From positions 1 to 7,262 of the forward strand of contig CAMYTM010000032.1 in the NCBI GenBank assembly GCA_947297555.1: a DNA stretch of 7,262 bases, given 5' to 3'. The notes under the pieces were generated by a model. The model did no database searches and was not told the DNA's origin. It saw only the letters and a program-made list of their open reading frames with translations. The position numbers and the translations under genes are program-made. Position 1 is the first letter of the stretch, and each line of letters starts with the position of its first letter. The stretch is from an uncultured Mycoplasmatota bacterium (GTDB lineage: Bacteria > Bacillota_I > Bacilli_A > RF39 > UBA660). This document shows positions 1-6,367 of this stretch, piece by piece.

Positions 1-528
1 ATAATTAGTAATATTCTAACAGTTATTTTCTACGACAAAGTGGCAAATTTTTCCTATATTAATGTCTTTAATTGGATTATTTATTTTGTTATCGGAATGT
101 ATATAAATCAATATAAATTACTACCAAGATTAAAAGAAAAAATAAAAATTCCTTATATGATTATTATAAGTATTATTCTACTTCATTTAATTTTTAATAT
201 CAAATTATCCTATTTCTCATATTTTGGATTTATAACGATTTTACTTAATTTCTCAATTTTAGTAAGTAAACTTTATGATAAAATACTAAATAATAAAATA
301 ATTCAATTCATAGGAAAAACATCATTTTCTATTTATTTAATCCATTTGCCAATCGCAGGAGTTGTTTCTAGAATATGCAATTTATTTAATACTGGCTTAT
401 TTGTATTTATAAGACCGTTTGTTACTTTAGGGATTACGGTTATAGTTATTCTTATTTACCAAAAAACAATTAAAAAATTAAAATTGCCTAGTATTTTTTA
501 TCCACTGCTAGGCTTAAAGAAAGAGTGA
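1..528 (+). CDS. Acyltransferase-3 family membrane O-acyltransferase, C-terminal part
   Basis: The frame is open from base 1 to a TGA at 526-528, giving the last 175 residues of a protein whose N-terminus lies outside the window. A GTG at 40 is inside this frame and has no convincing ribosome site, so I do not take it as the start. The fragment is hydrophobic with about five membrane segments. Two stretches are typical of the C-terminal half of acyltransferase-3 proteins: WIIYFVIGMYI (fragment residues 25-35) and FIGKTSFSIYLIHLP (103-117). The family moves acyl groups, often acetyl, onto sugars of surface polysaccharides at the membrane. The catalytic His normally sits in the missing N-terminal part, so activity cannot be judged. 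It lies 7 bp before a glycosyltransferase gene, probably in the same transcript, which suggests O-acylation of the same glycan. Substrate unknown. Confidence 0.78.
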   Translation: MISNILTVIFYDKVANFSYINVFNWIIYFVIGMYINQYKLLPRLKEKIKIPYMIIISIILLHLIFNIKLSYFSYFGFITILLNFSILVSKLYDKILNNKIIQFIGKTSFSIYLIHLPIAGVVSRICNLFNTGLFVFIRPFVTLGITVIVILIYQKTIKKLKLPSIFYPLLGLKKE

Positions 529-535
529 AAATATA

Positions 536-1672
536 ATGAAAATAGTATTTTGCGGAACTAATTTGCCTGAAAGTTTAGATTTAGAATTACACGATTTATC
601 TTTATCTGGAAATCGATTTCAAAATAATATATATACATTTATAAAAATGAATAATAAAGATATATTTTCTCTAAATTATATAGGATATCCTATTGAAAGT
701 GAAAAAATAGAATTAGTTGAAAAAGCCATTTCTTTAGAGAAAGACAAAAACTATGTATTTAAAAATGGAAATATAATAAAGAGTATGCTTATGTATAGAA
801 AGCAATTAAAAAAAATTCTAAAAGAAGCCAATGCTGTTATTGCATACAATGTGTGCTATCCATGGCTATTATTACCATTTATGGCTCGTCATAGAAAATG
901 CAAATCTGTTGTTATTCTAGCAGATTATAGCGGGGCAGAAAGCTATAAAAGTTTATTTATGAAATTGTTTGCAAAAGTTTGCCTTTTTGATATGAGAAAC
1001 TACGATTTAGTCGTAGGTTTATCAAGTAATATAAAAAATAAATTAACAAAGAAACAAAAATTTATCTGTGTTGAGGGTGGGATTAATTTGACCGACTTCT
1101 TAACAGAAAAATTTAAAGCCCTACCACAGACTAAAAATGAAAAAATAAGAATTATGTATTCGGGTGCTTTAAAAGATGTGACAGGGGTAGATTTATTTTT
1201 AGATGCCATAAAAAAAATTAAAAACCCAGACATAGAATTTATTTTTAGTGGCAAAGGAGTTTTAGAAAATGAAATAATAAAACAGGCTAAAAAGGATAAA
1301 AGAATTATCTTTAAAGGGAGTATGCCTTATGAAGAATATTTAAGTGTATTAAGTAATGCACATATACTTATCAATCCTCGAAATATGAATATGCCAGAAA
1401 ATCAAAATAATTTTCCATCTAAATATATGGAATATTTAGCCTCAGGAAGAGTACTTATTTCTACCAAATTTGCAGGATTTGAAAAATTTTTAAATACGGC
1501 TTTTTTCTGTGAAAGTACATCTGAAGATTTAGCAAAAACAATAGAAGAAACTATAGATAAATATAACAATGTTTATCAAGATATTTTTACAAAAAATAGA
1601 GACATAGCACAAAACTATGATTTTAATGAACAAATGAAAAAAATTTTAAAAGAAATCCCAAAAATAAATTAA
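536..1672 (+). CDS. Glycosyltransferase, GT4-like (GT-B fold)
   Basis: A 378-residue protein with no membrane segment, expected to add one sugar to a lipid-linked glycan on the cytoplasmic face. The N-terminal half opens with a beta-strand (KIVFCG). The C-terminal nucleotide-sugar domain begins near residue 205 with IMYSGALKDVTGVDLFLDAI (206-225), a typical GT4 entry with a Gly turn, and continues with IEFIFSGKG. The donor-site helix is FPSKYMEYLASG (293-304). Glu299 matches the second Glu of the EX7E motif, but the first position is Asn291, as in many PSK-x-x-EY type GT4 enzymes. The ATG at 536 is chosen because the next Met would remove the first strand; its ribosome site is weak (AAAGAG, 520-525). 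It follows the acyltransferase by 7 bp, so the two are likely co-transcribed. No convincing terminator follows. Donor and acceptor cannot be told from sequence. Confidence 0.85.
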   Translation: MKIVFCGTNLPESLDLELHDLSLSGNRFQNNIYTFIKMNNKDIFSLNYIGYPIESEKIELVEKAISLEKDKNYVFKNGNIIKSMLMYRKQLKKILKEANAVIAYNVCYPWLLLPFMARHRKCKSVVILADYSGAESYKSLFMKLFAKVCLFDMRNYDLVVGLSSNIKNKLTKKQKFICVEGGINLTDFLTEKFKALPQTKNEKIRIMYSGALKDVTGVDLFLDAIKKIKNPDIEFIFSGKGVLENEIIKQAKKDKRIIFKGSMPYEEYLSVLSNAHILINPRNMNMPENQNNFPSKYMEYLASGRVLISTKFAGFEKFLNTAFFCESTSEDLAKTIEETIDKYNNVYQDIFTKNRDIAQNYDFNEQMKKILKEIPKIN

Positions 1673-1691
1673 TATCTAATAAATTAAACTA

Positions 1692-1700
1692 TGATATAAT
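1692..1700 (+). promoter_or_regulatory. Extended -10 promoter before the GT2-GT4 gene
   Basis: TGATATAAT is a perfect TATAAT (1695-1700) with the TG extension one base upstream. No good -35 box is placed correctly; TTAATA at 1669-1674 would give a 20 bp spacer. It lies 33 bp before the ATG at 1734. Since no terminator separates the preceding gene, this may be an internal promoter that adds to read-through. Confidence 0.55.
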
Positions 1701-1720
1701 GATTGCATATAAAATAAAAA

Positions 1721-1726
1721 TGGAGT
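1721..1726 (+). promoter_or_regulatory. Ribosome binding site for the GT2-GT4 gene
   Basis: TGGAGT stands 7 nt before the ATG at 1734 and fixes that codon as the start. The frame then opens at once with the GT2 first strand (KISIITVCYN). Confidence 0.75.
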
Positions 1727-1733
1727 AAAAACT

Positions 1734-3713
1734 ATGAAAATATCAATAATAACTGTTTGTTATAATTCTGAAAAAACGATAAAAGATACATTAGAATCAG
1801 TTTTATCACAAACCTATACGAATTATGAATATCTAATCATTGATGGCAGAAGTACAGATCAGACTTTAAATATTATAAAAGAATATGAAAAAAAATTTAA
1901 AGGAAGATTAAAATATACTTCTGAAAAAGACAAAGGTTTATTTGATGCCATGAACAAAGGAATAAAAAAATCTACTGGAGATATTATTGGAATTATTAAT
2001 TCAGATGATGTTTTATCACATGAAACTGTTTTTGAAAAAGTAGTAAAAAGTATAAAAGATGTTGATGGGGTTTATTCAAATCTTTTAATGTTAAATGAAT
2101 CTTTACAAAGACCAAATCGTTTATTTAAATCCAAAGTAGTATCGAAATATTTTGGCTGGCATATGCCACATCCAACTTTATATTTAAAAAAAGAAGTGTA
2201 TGAGAAATATGGAAACTTTGATTTGAATTTTAGAGTTTCTGCTGATTTAGACTTTATGTTAAGAATAATAAAAAATAATGTGAATTTAAAATACATAAAT
2301 GATTATTTTGTATATATGAGAGCAGGAGGAGCCAGTACAAAAGGCTTAAAAGGATACTATAATAATTTTAAAGAAAGTTATAAAGTATTAAAAAAGAATA
2401 AAGTATTACTTCCGCTTATAACGAATATAAAAAGAACTCTTGTAATGTATCACCAAAGATTTGCTGTCAATAACAAAAAAGAAATTAAACGTGCATTAAG
2501 TGTAAAAAAAGTCAAACCAAAACTAATTCAGATAAATACAGTATGCAATGGTTCAATAGGCAAGATCATGGGGGATATTGGAAGAAAAGCCAATAGTGAA
2601 GGATTTGAAACGTTAATAATATACGCTAGAAGAAAAGGATTTCAAGATTTAAAATGTATTAAAGTAGGAGGTTTTTTCTCTTTTTGGTTTCATGTTTTTA
2701 TTACAACTATTTTTGATTTAAATGGGCATGGCTCTTATTTTAAAACTAAAAAAATAGTGCGAATTTTAAAGGAAGAAAATCCCGATATTATTCAGTTACA
2801 CAATATTCATGGATATTATTTAAACTATAAAGTTTTATTTACGTATTTAAAAAATGAATTTAATGGAAAATTATTTTGGACTTTCCATGATTGTTATTCT
2901 TTTACAGGACATTGCCCCCATTTTGTAGCAGTAAATTGTAACAGATGGAAAGAACAATGTTTTAATTGTCCGAATAAAAAAAAATACCCAGTTAGTTTAT
3001 TTTACGATCGTTCTAAAAAGAATTACATGGAGAAAAAAAAATTATTTGCAAGTATTCCGAATTTAACGATTATAACTCCATCTGATTGGTTAAAGAATTT
3101 AGTAAAGCAATCTTATTTTTCAAAATATCCTATTATTACAATTCTTAATTGGATAGATTACAAGATATTTAAACCACGTGAAGATAAAAAAGTATTATCA
3201 AAATACAATATATTAAACAATAAAAAAATAATTTTAGGCGTTGCAAACATTTGGGATGAGAGAAAAGGCTTGAGAGTTTTTAAAGAACTTGCAGAAAAAA
3301 TAAGTGATGAATATAGAATTGTGTTAGTAGGATTAAATAAAATACAACTAAAAAAATTAAAACCGAAAATGATAGGGATAAAAAGGACTGAGAATCAAGA
3401 GGAACTAGCAGTTATTTATACAAAAGCCTGTATATTTATAAATCCTTCTAAAGAAGAAACCTTTTCGCTAACTACGTTAGAGGCAATAGCATGTGAAACA
3501 CCAGCAATTGTATTAGGAACAAGTGCAGTAAAGGAACTTATAAATGCTGAAAATGGAGAAGTTTTAAAAGAAGAAACTTTAGAAAATTATTTAAAAGCCA
3601 TTCAGAAACTGGAGAACAAAAAAATAGAGAGAACAAAAATGAAAAAGTATTTTGAAAAATATGATAAAGAAATGCAAGTGAGTAAATATTTACAAATTTA
3701 TGAAAAGAAATAA
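1734..3713 (+). CDS. Two-domain glycosyltransferase: GT2 fused to WcaC-like GT4
   Basis: 659 residues, about twice a single enzyme. Residues 1-250 are a GT-A type GT2 domain: ISIITVCYN (3-11), the nucleotide-binding DGRSTD (37-42), the metal-binding NSDD (89-92) and ADLD (170-173). Residues about 262-659 are a GT-B type GT4 domain close to colanic-acid WcaC-like enzymes: LIQINTVCNGSIGKI (264-278), HDCYSFTGHC (385-394), then CNRW, EQC, NCP, and an intact EX7E pair at Glu575 and Glu583. Both active sites look complete, so the protein probably carries out two sugar transfers on a cytoplasmic lipid-linked glycan, perhaps consecutively. No membrane segments are evident. An extended -10 promoter precedes it, and a hairpin starts at its stop codon. 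Asn codons are 40 AAT to 8 AAC by my count, more AT-biased than the next gene. An assembly-made fusion is unlikely because the linker (about 245-262) is in frame and has no stop. Acceptor and sugars unknown. Confidence 0.88.
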   Translation: MKISIITVCYNSEKTIKDTLESVLSQTYTNYEYLIIDGRSTDQTLNIIKEYEKKFKGRLKYTSEKDKGLFDAMNKGIKKSTGDIIGIINSDDVLSHETVFEKVVKSIKDVDGVYSNLLMLNESLQRPNRLFKSKVVSKYFGWHMPHPTLYLKKEVYEKYGNFDLNFRVSADLDFMLRIIKNNVNLKYINDYFVYMRAGGASTKGLKGYYNNFKESYKVLKKNKVLLPLITNIKRTLVMYHQRFAVNNKKEIKRALSVKKVKPKLIQINTVCNGSIGKIMGDIGRKANSEGFETLIIYARRKGFQDLKCIKVGGFFSFWFHVFITTIFDLNGHGSYFKTKKIVRILKEENPDIIQLHNIHGYYLNYKVLFTYLKNEFNGKLFWTFHDCYSFTGHCPHFVAVNCNRWKEQCFNCPNKKKYPVSLFYDRSKKNYMEKKKLFASIPNLTIITPSDWLKNLVKQSYFSKYPIITILNWIDYKIFKPREDKKVLSKYNILNNKKIILGVANIWDERKGLRVFKELAEKISDEYRIVLVGLNKIQLKKLKPKMIGIKRTENQEELAVIYTKACIFINPSKEETFSLTTLEAIACETPAIVLGTSAVKELINAENGEVLKEETLENYLKAIQKLENKKIERTKMKKYFEKYDKEMQVSKYLQIYEKK

Positions 3714-3746
3714 AAGTTATTCGAAAAGATATAACTTTTTTCTTTT
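3712..3746 (+). terminator. Probable rho-independent terminator
   Basis: AAAAGTTAT (3712-3720) pairs perfectly with ATAACTTTT (3731-3739) around a 10-base loop. Six T (3736-3741), one C and four more T follow. The left arm starts inside the TAA stop of the GT2-GT4 gene. The stem is only 9 bp with two G-C pairs, so it is weak, but its position right at a gene end and before a new promoter supports the call. Confidence 0.6.
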
Positions 3747-3764
3747 GACCTAAATTTCCACTTA

Positions 3765-3795
3765 TTTACAATTATCTAAAAAATTTTGCTATAAT
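3765..3795 (+). promoter_or_regulatory. Sigma-70/SigA-type promoter of the three-gene glycosylation unit
   Basis: The -35 box TTTACA (3765-3770, five of six consensus bases) is followed by a 19 bp spacer and TATAAT (3790-3795), which carries a TG extension (TGCTATAAT, 3787-3795). Transcription would start around 3801-3803, leaving a leader of only about 18 nt. That leaves no room for a riboswitch or attenuator after the start site. Confidence 0.7.
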
Positions 3796-3807
3796 AAATA
3801 TATAGGG

Positions 3808-3814
3808 TGGAGGA
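3808..3814 (+). promoter_or_regulatory. Ribosome binding site for the GtrB-like gene
   Basis: TGGAGGA ends 5 nt before the ATG at 3820 and supports that start. Confidence 0.8.
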
Positions 3815-3819
3815 TTTAC

Positions 3820-4782
3820 ATGGCAACTAAAAAAAGCAATATATTATACGTAGTAGTACCATGCTACAACGAAAGTGAAGTATTAGAAGAAACAACCAAA
3901 CGATTAACAGAAAAACTAAACCAAATGATTAAAGATAAACTCATTGATAAAAAAAGCAAGATTATGTATGTAAATGATGGCTCAAAAGATAACACTTGGG
4001 ATTTAATTGCAAAATTTAACCAAGAAAATAACTTAGTAACTGGTGTGAACTTATCAAAAAATAGAGGACATCAAAATGCTCTTTTAGCGGGACTTATGAC
4101 GGCGAAAGAATATGCAGATATCGTCATTAGTATGGACGCTGATTTACAAGATGATATAGAAGTTATGAACCAAATGGTGAGTGAATACAAAAAGGGTTCT
4201 GCTATTGTATATGGAGTTAGAAATAGTCGCAAAAAAGACACCTGGTTTAAAAAGCACACAGCCCAAATGTTTTATAAACTTATGAAACTACTAGGAGTAG
4301 ACGTTATCTATAACCACGCAGATTATCGTCTGCTTAGTAAACGCGTTTTAGAAGAACTAGCAAACTATAAAGAAGTAAATTTATTTTTAAGAGGCATTAT
4401 TCCTTTAATTGGATTCAAATCATCTATTGTGACTTATGAACGCCACGAAAGATTTGCGGGAGTTAGTAAATACCCTTTAAAAAAGATGATAAACTTTGCC
4501 ATTGAAGGAATTTTATCGTTTAGTGTTAAGCCCTTAAGAATTATTACATTATCTGGTTTTTTCATTTCTCTTATTAGTTTTCTATTTTTACTTTATGTTG
4601 TGATAGGGCACTTCATTACTGGAAATGTAGCAGGGTGGACAACCATTGTAACCTTAATCTGTTTCTTCGGAGGATTCCAAATTTTTTGCATTGGTGTCAT
4701 TGGAGAATATATTGGAAAAATTTATAGTGAAACCAAACAAAGACCAAGATACACCATAGAGGAGGTACTAACAAATGATTAA
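3820..4782 (+). CDS. GtrB/DPM1-like polyprenyl-phosphate glycosyltransferase
   Basis: This 320-residue GT2 enzyme is of the type that moves a sugar from a nucleotide donor onto undecaprenyl phosphate at the inner membrane face. Seen in sequence: VVPCYNE (12-18), VNDGSKD (51-57), the metal site DADLQDD (106-112), the YNHADYRLLSKR and NLFLRG segments typical of the family, then two membrane helices (about 241-263 and 274-295) and a cytoplasmic tail with QRPRY. Length and layout match GtrB, B. subtilis CsbB and YkoT. It is first in a unit with its own promoter and overlaps the next gene by 8 bp. With the GtrA-like domain downstream this fits a three-component system that decorates a cell-surface polymer outside the membrane. 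The sugar (glucose or N-acetylglucosamine in known cases) cannot be read. Asn codons are split about evenly (10 AAC, 9 AAT), unlike the upstream gene. Confidence 0.92.
   Translation: MATKKSNILYVVVPCYNESEVLEETTKRLTEKLNQMIKDKLIDKKSKIMYVNDGSKDNTWDLIAKFNQENNLVTGVNLSKNRGHQNALLAGLMTAKEYADIVISMDADLQDDIEVMNQMVSEYKKGSAIVYGVRNSRKKDTWFKKHTAQMFYKLMKLLGVDVIYNHADYRLLSKRVLEELANYKEVNLFLRGIIPLIGFKSSIVTYERHERFAGVSKYPLKKMINFAIEGILSFSVKPLRIITLSGFFISLISFLFLLYVVIGHFITGNVAGWTTIVTLICFFGGFQIFCIGVIGEYIGKIYSETKQRPRYTIEEVLTND
4758..4766 (+). promoter_or_regulatory. Strong ribosome binding site inside the GtrB-like gene
   Basis: AGAGGAGGT lies within the last codons of the upstream gene, 8 nt before the ATG at 4775. It is close to the full anti-16S complement, so the downstream membrane protein is translated from its own site despite the 8 bp overlap. 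Confidence 0.85.
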
Positions 4783-6367
4783 GGAAAAACTAGAAAAATT
4801 AGAAGGAATTTTACAAAAAAAAGAAGGAAAGTTTAAAGAAAACTTACCATATCTTTTACTTTTTTTTGGCATATTTGTCTTACTATTTTTTATGCACCAT
4901 GTCATTGCCATGTATTTTGATGACTTTGGCAATGCTTCCTTAAGTTATACATCTCCATCACCAGATGTTTTAGGAACGCACTATACTTTTGCTCAACTCT
5001 TAGATTGGTGTAAATCGATTTATATGGGGTGGGGAGGAAGAATACTTTGGGCTTCCGTATTCTTAATTCCCCTTCTTAAATTTGGAGAAGGAATTTACTT
5101 TGACATTCAAAGTGTAGTCAATACTCTTATTTTATATCAAATCTTTAAAATAGCCCAAAAAATCACAAAAAACAAATATATATTTCTTCCAATTGTTTTG
5201 TTCATTCTTTATGGACTTATCAACATGGTATATTTAAAACATGGTATTTATTGGGCTTCAGCATCAATTCTTTATATATGGCCACTGCTTCCTATGTTTT
5301 TGTTTATCTATCTATTTTTAAAACTAACCGAAAAACAAGAAAACAATGAAAAAATAAATTACTATTTTTATTTGCCCATCCTTATAATACTAAACTTCTT
5401 TGCCACTTTCTCCCAAGAACAAATAGGAGTGGCTATGATTGTATTCTTAACCCTTTATATCATTTGTTGCCATGGTAAAAAGGTAAAACAATTTAAACTA
5501 TTAGATATAACAAATGGAATAGTATGTATTTTAAGTTTCGCGGCTTTAATGCTTGCACCAGGAAACTATGCTAGATTAAATACCAATATAGAATTTGCAA
5601 GTCTAAGCCTAACAGAAAAGATTATAAAAAACTTTCCAACAACAATTGCCTCTATCTTTCGTTCTGAAATGACTTTGTTTATGGTCATTTTGACGATCAT
5701 TTTTATTGCTTGCTTATTAAAATACCGTAAAAGTTTAAAAATAAAAGAAAAAACGATTGTCTTATCAAATGTTTTGTTTATTCTATTTAGTATTCTTTGT
5801 TTCGTTTTACAAAAATACGTTAAAATAACAGTTGGTATTTACGGAATCGTATGGATTATCTATATTGGCATTTGGATGCTTATTTATGGCTATCAAAGAA
5901 AACAAATGAGTATACCTGTCATTGCAATCACAGGATGTTCTTCTATATTTTGTTTACTTCTATCCCCAGTTTTAGGAGGAAGAACCAACTTACCTTTTAT
6001 ATTCTTTATCTTTATTCTCATTGCCATCTTTACATCAGATTTCTTAAAAGACACTAAAAGATATGTAAGTTTATGCTTCCTTATCTGTATGATTCCCTTT
6101 GCTCTTAAAGGAGCCATAAACTATTATGCTACCTATAATGGATATTTAGAAAATAAGCCAATCGAAGACTTAAATTTTGAAATTTTAAGACACCATGAAA
6201 ATACCGATAAAAAAATCATTACTCTATACAAAAGCAAAACCACCTGGTTTGGTTCTACTAGAAGTTATGAAGAACCTTCCATGGACTATTGGATAAAAGA
6301 ATACTTTAACATCCCACAAGATGTAGAATTTCAATGGGTAGACATTTATGAGGACATAAGAGAATGA
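4775..6367 (+). CDS. Polytopic membrane protein, DUF6056-like; candidate GT-C glycosyltransferase
   Basis: 530 residues with a lysine-rich cytoplasmic start (1-23), a first membrane helix (about 24-46) and, by eye, ten to twelve helices in all, ending in a soluble tail (about 470-530). Features I recall from DUF6056 proteins: FDDF just after helix 1 (48-51), WGGR (86-89), YWASASILYIWP (159-170), SQEQ (213-216) and APGNYAR (261-267). Paired acidic residues in the first outside loop are the hallmark of GT-C enzymes, which use lipid-linked sugars. The gene sits between a GtrB-like and a GtrA-like gene, overlapping them by 8 and 4 bp. In known three-component systems that third place is held by the polytopic transferase that adds the sugar to the polymer (Shigella Gtr-type proteins, Bacillus YfhO). 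I therefore infer that role. The family name is from memory, and activity is not shown by sequence alone. A polymerase or flippase is the main alternative. Confidence 0.7.
   Translation: MIKEKLEKLEGILQKKEGKFKENLPYLLLFFGIFVLLFFMHHVIAMYFDDFGNASLSYTSPSPDVLGTHYTFAQLLDWCKSIYMGWGGRILWASVFLIPLLKFGEGIYFDIQSVVNTLILYQIFKIAQKITKNKYIFLPIVLFILYGLINMVYLKHGIYWASASILYIWPLLPMFLFIYLFLKLTEKQENNEKINYYFYLPILIILNFFATFSQEQIGVAMIVFLTLYIICCHGKKVKQFKLLDITNGIVCILSFAALMLAPGNYARLNTNIEFASLSLTEKIIKNFPTTIASIFRSEMTLFMVILTIIFIACLLKYRKSLKIKEKTIVLSNVLFILFSILCFVLQKYVKITVGIYGIVWIIYIGIWMLIYGYQRKQMSIPVIAITGCSSIFCLLLSPVLGGRTNLPFIFFIFILIAIFTSDFLKDTKRYVSLCFLICMIPFALKGAINYYATYNGYLENKPIEDLNFEILRHHENTDKKIITLYKSKTTWFGSTRSYEEPSMDYWIKEYFNIPQDVEFQWVDIYEDIRE
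6350..6354 (+). promoter_or_regulatory. Ribosome binding site for the GtrA-GT2 gene
   Basis: GAGGA lies inside the end of the DUF6056-like gene, 9 nt before the ATG at 6364. The ATGA overlap (6364-6367) of start and stop suggests translational coupling. Confidence 0.7.

Noticed and set aside
40..42. GTG as true start of the first gene
   Set aside because: The frame is open to base 1, no ribosome site precedes the GTG, and the protein family is much longer, so this is the C-terminal end of a gene entering from the left.
526..528. Recoding of TGA as Trp (Mycoplasma code)
   Set aside because: TGA ends two genes at sensible places, right before or overlapping the next start, and Trp is encoded by TGG throughout.
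1000..1254. Open antisense frame inside the GT4 gene, with similar minus-strand frames at 2072-2296, 4071-4259, 5893-6117 and 6890-7075
   Set aside because: Each lies wholly inside a well-supported + strand gene, has no ribosome site or recognisable domain, and is expected by chance opposite AT-rich coding sequence.
1673..1733. Terminator after the first GT4 gene
   Set aside because: No stem followed by a T-run is present in the gap, so read-through into the GT2-GT4 gene is possible.
2976..3041. Two runs of nine A (2976-2984, 3033-3041) in the GT2-GT4 gene as phase-variation switches
   Set aside because: They encode Lys in a genome that strongly prefers AAA; similar runs of eight occur elsewhere, and nothing shows slippage. 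Read-level length variation would reopen this.
3745..3750. TTGACC as a -35 box for the downstream promoter
   Set aside because: It is 39 bp before the TATAAT at 3790, far too distant; TTTACA at 3765 fits better.
5851..6057. Second + strand frame of 68 codons inside the DUF6056-like gene
   Set aside because: It is out of frame within a continuous membrane-protein gene and has no ribosome site or family resemblance.
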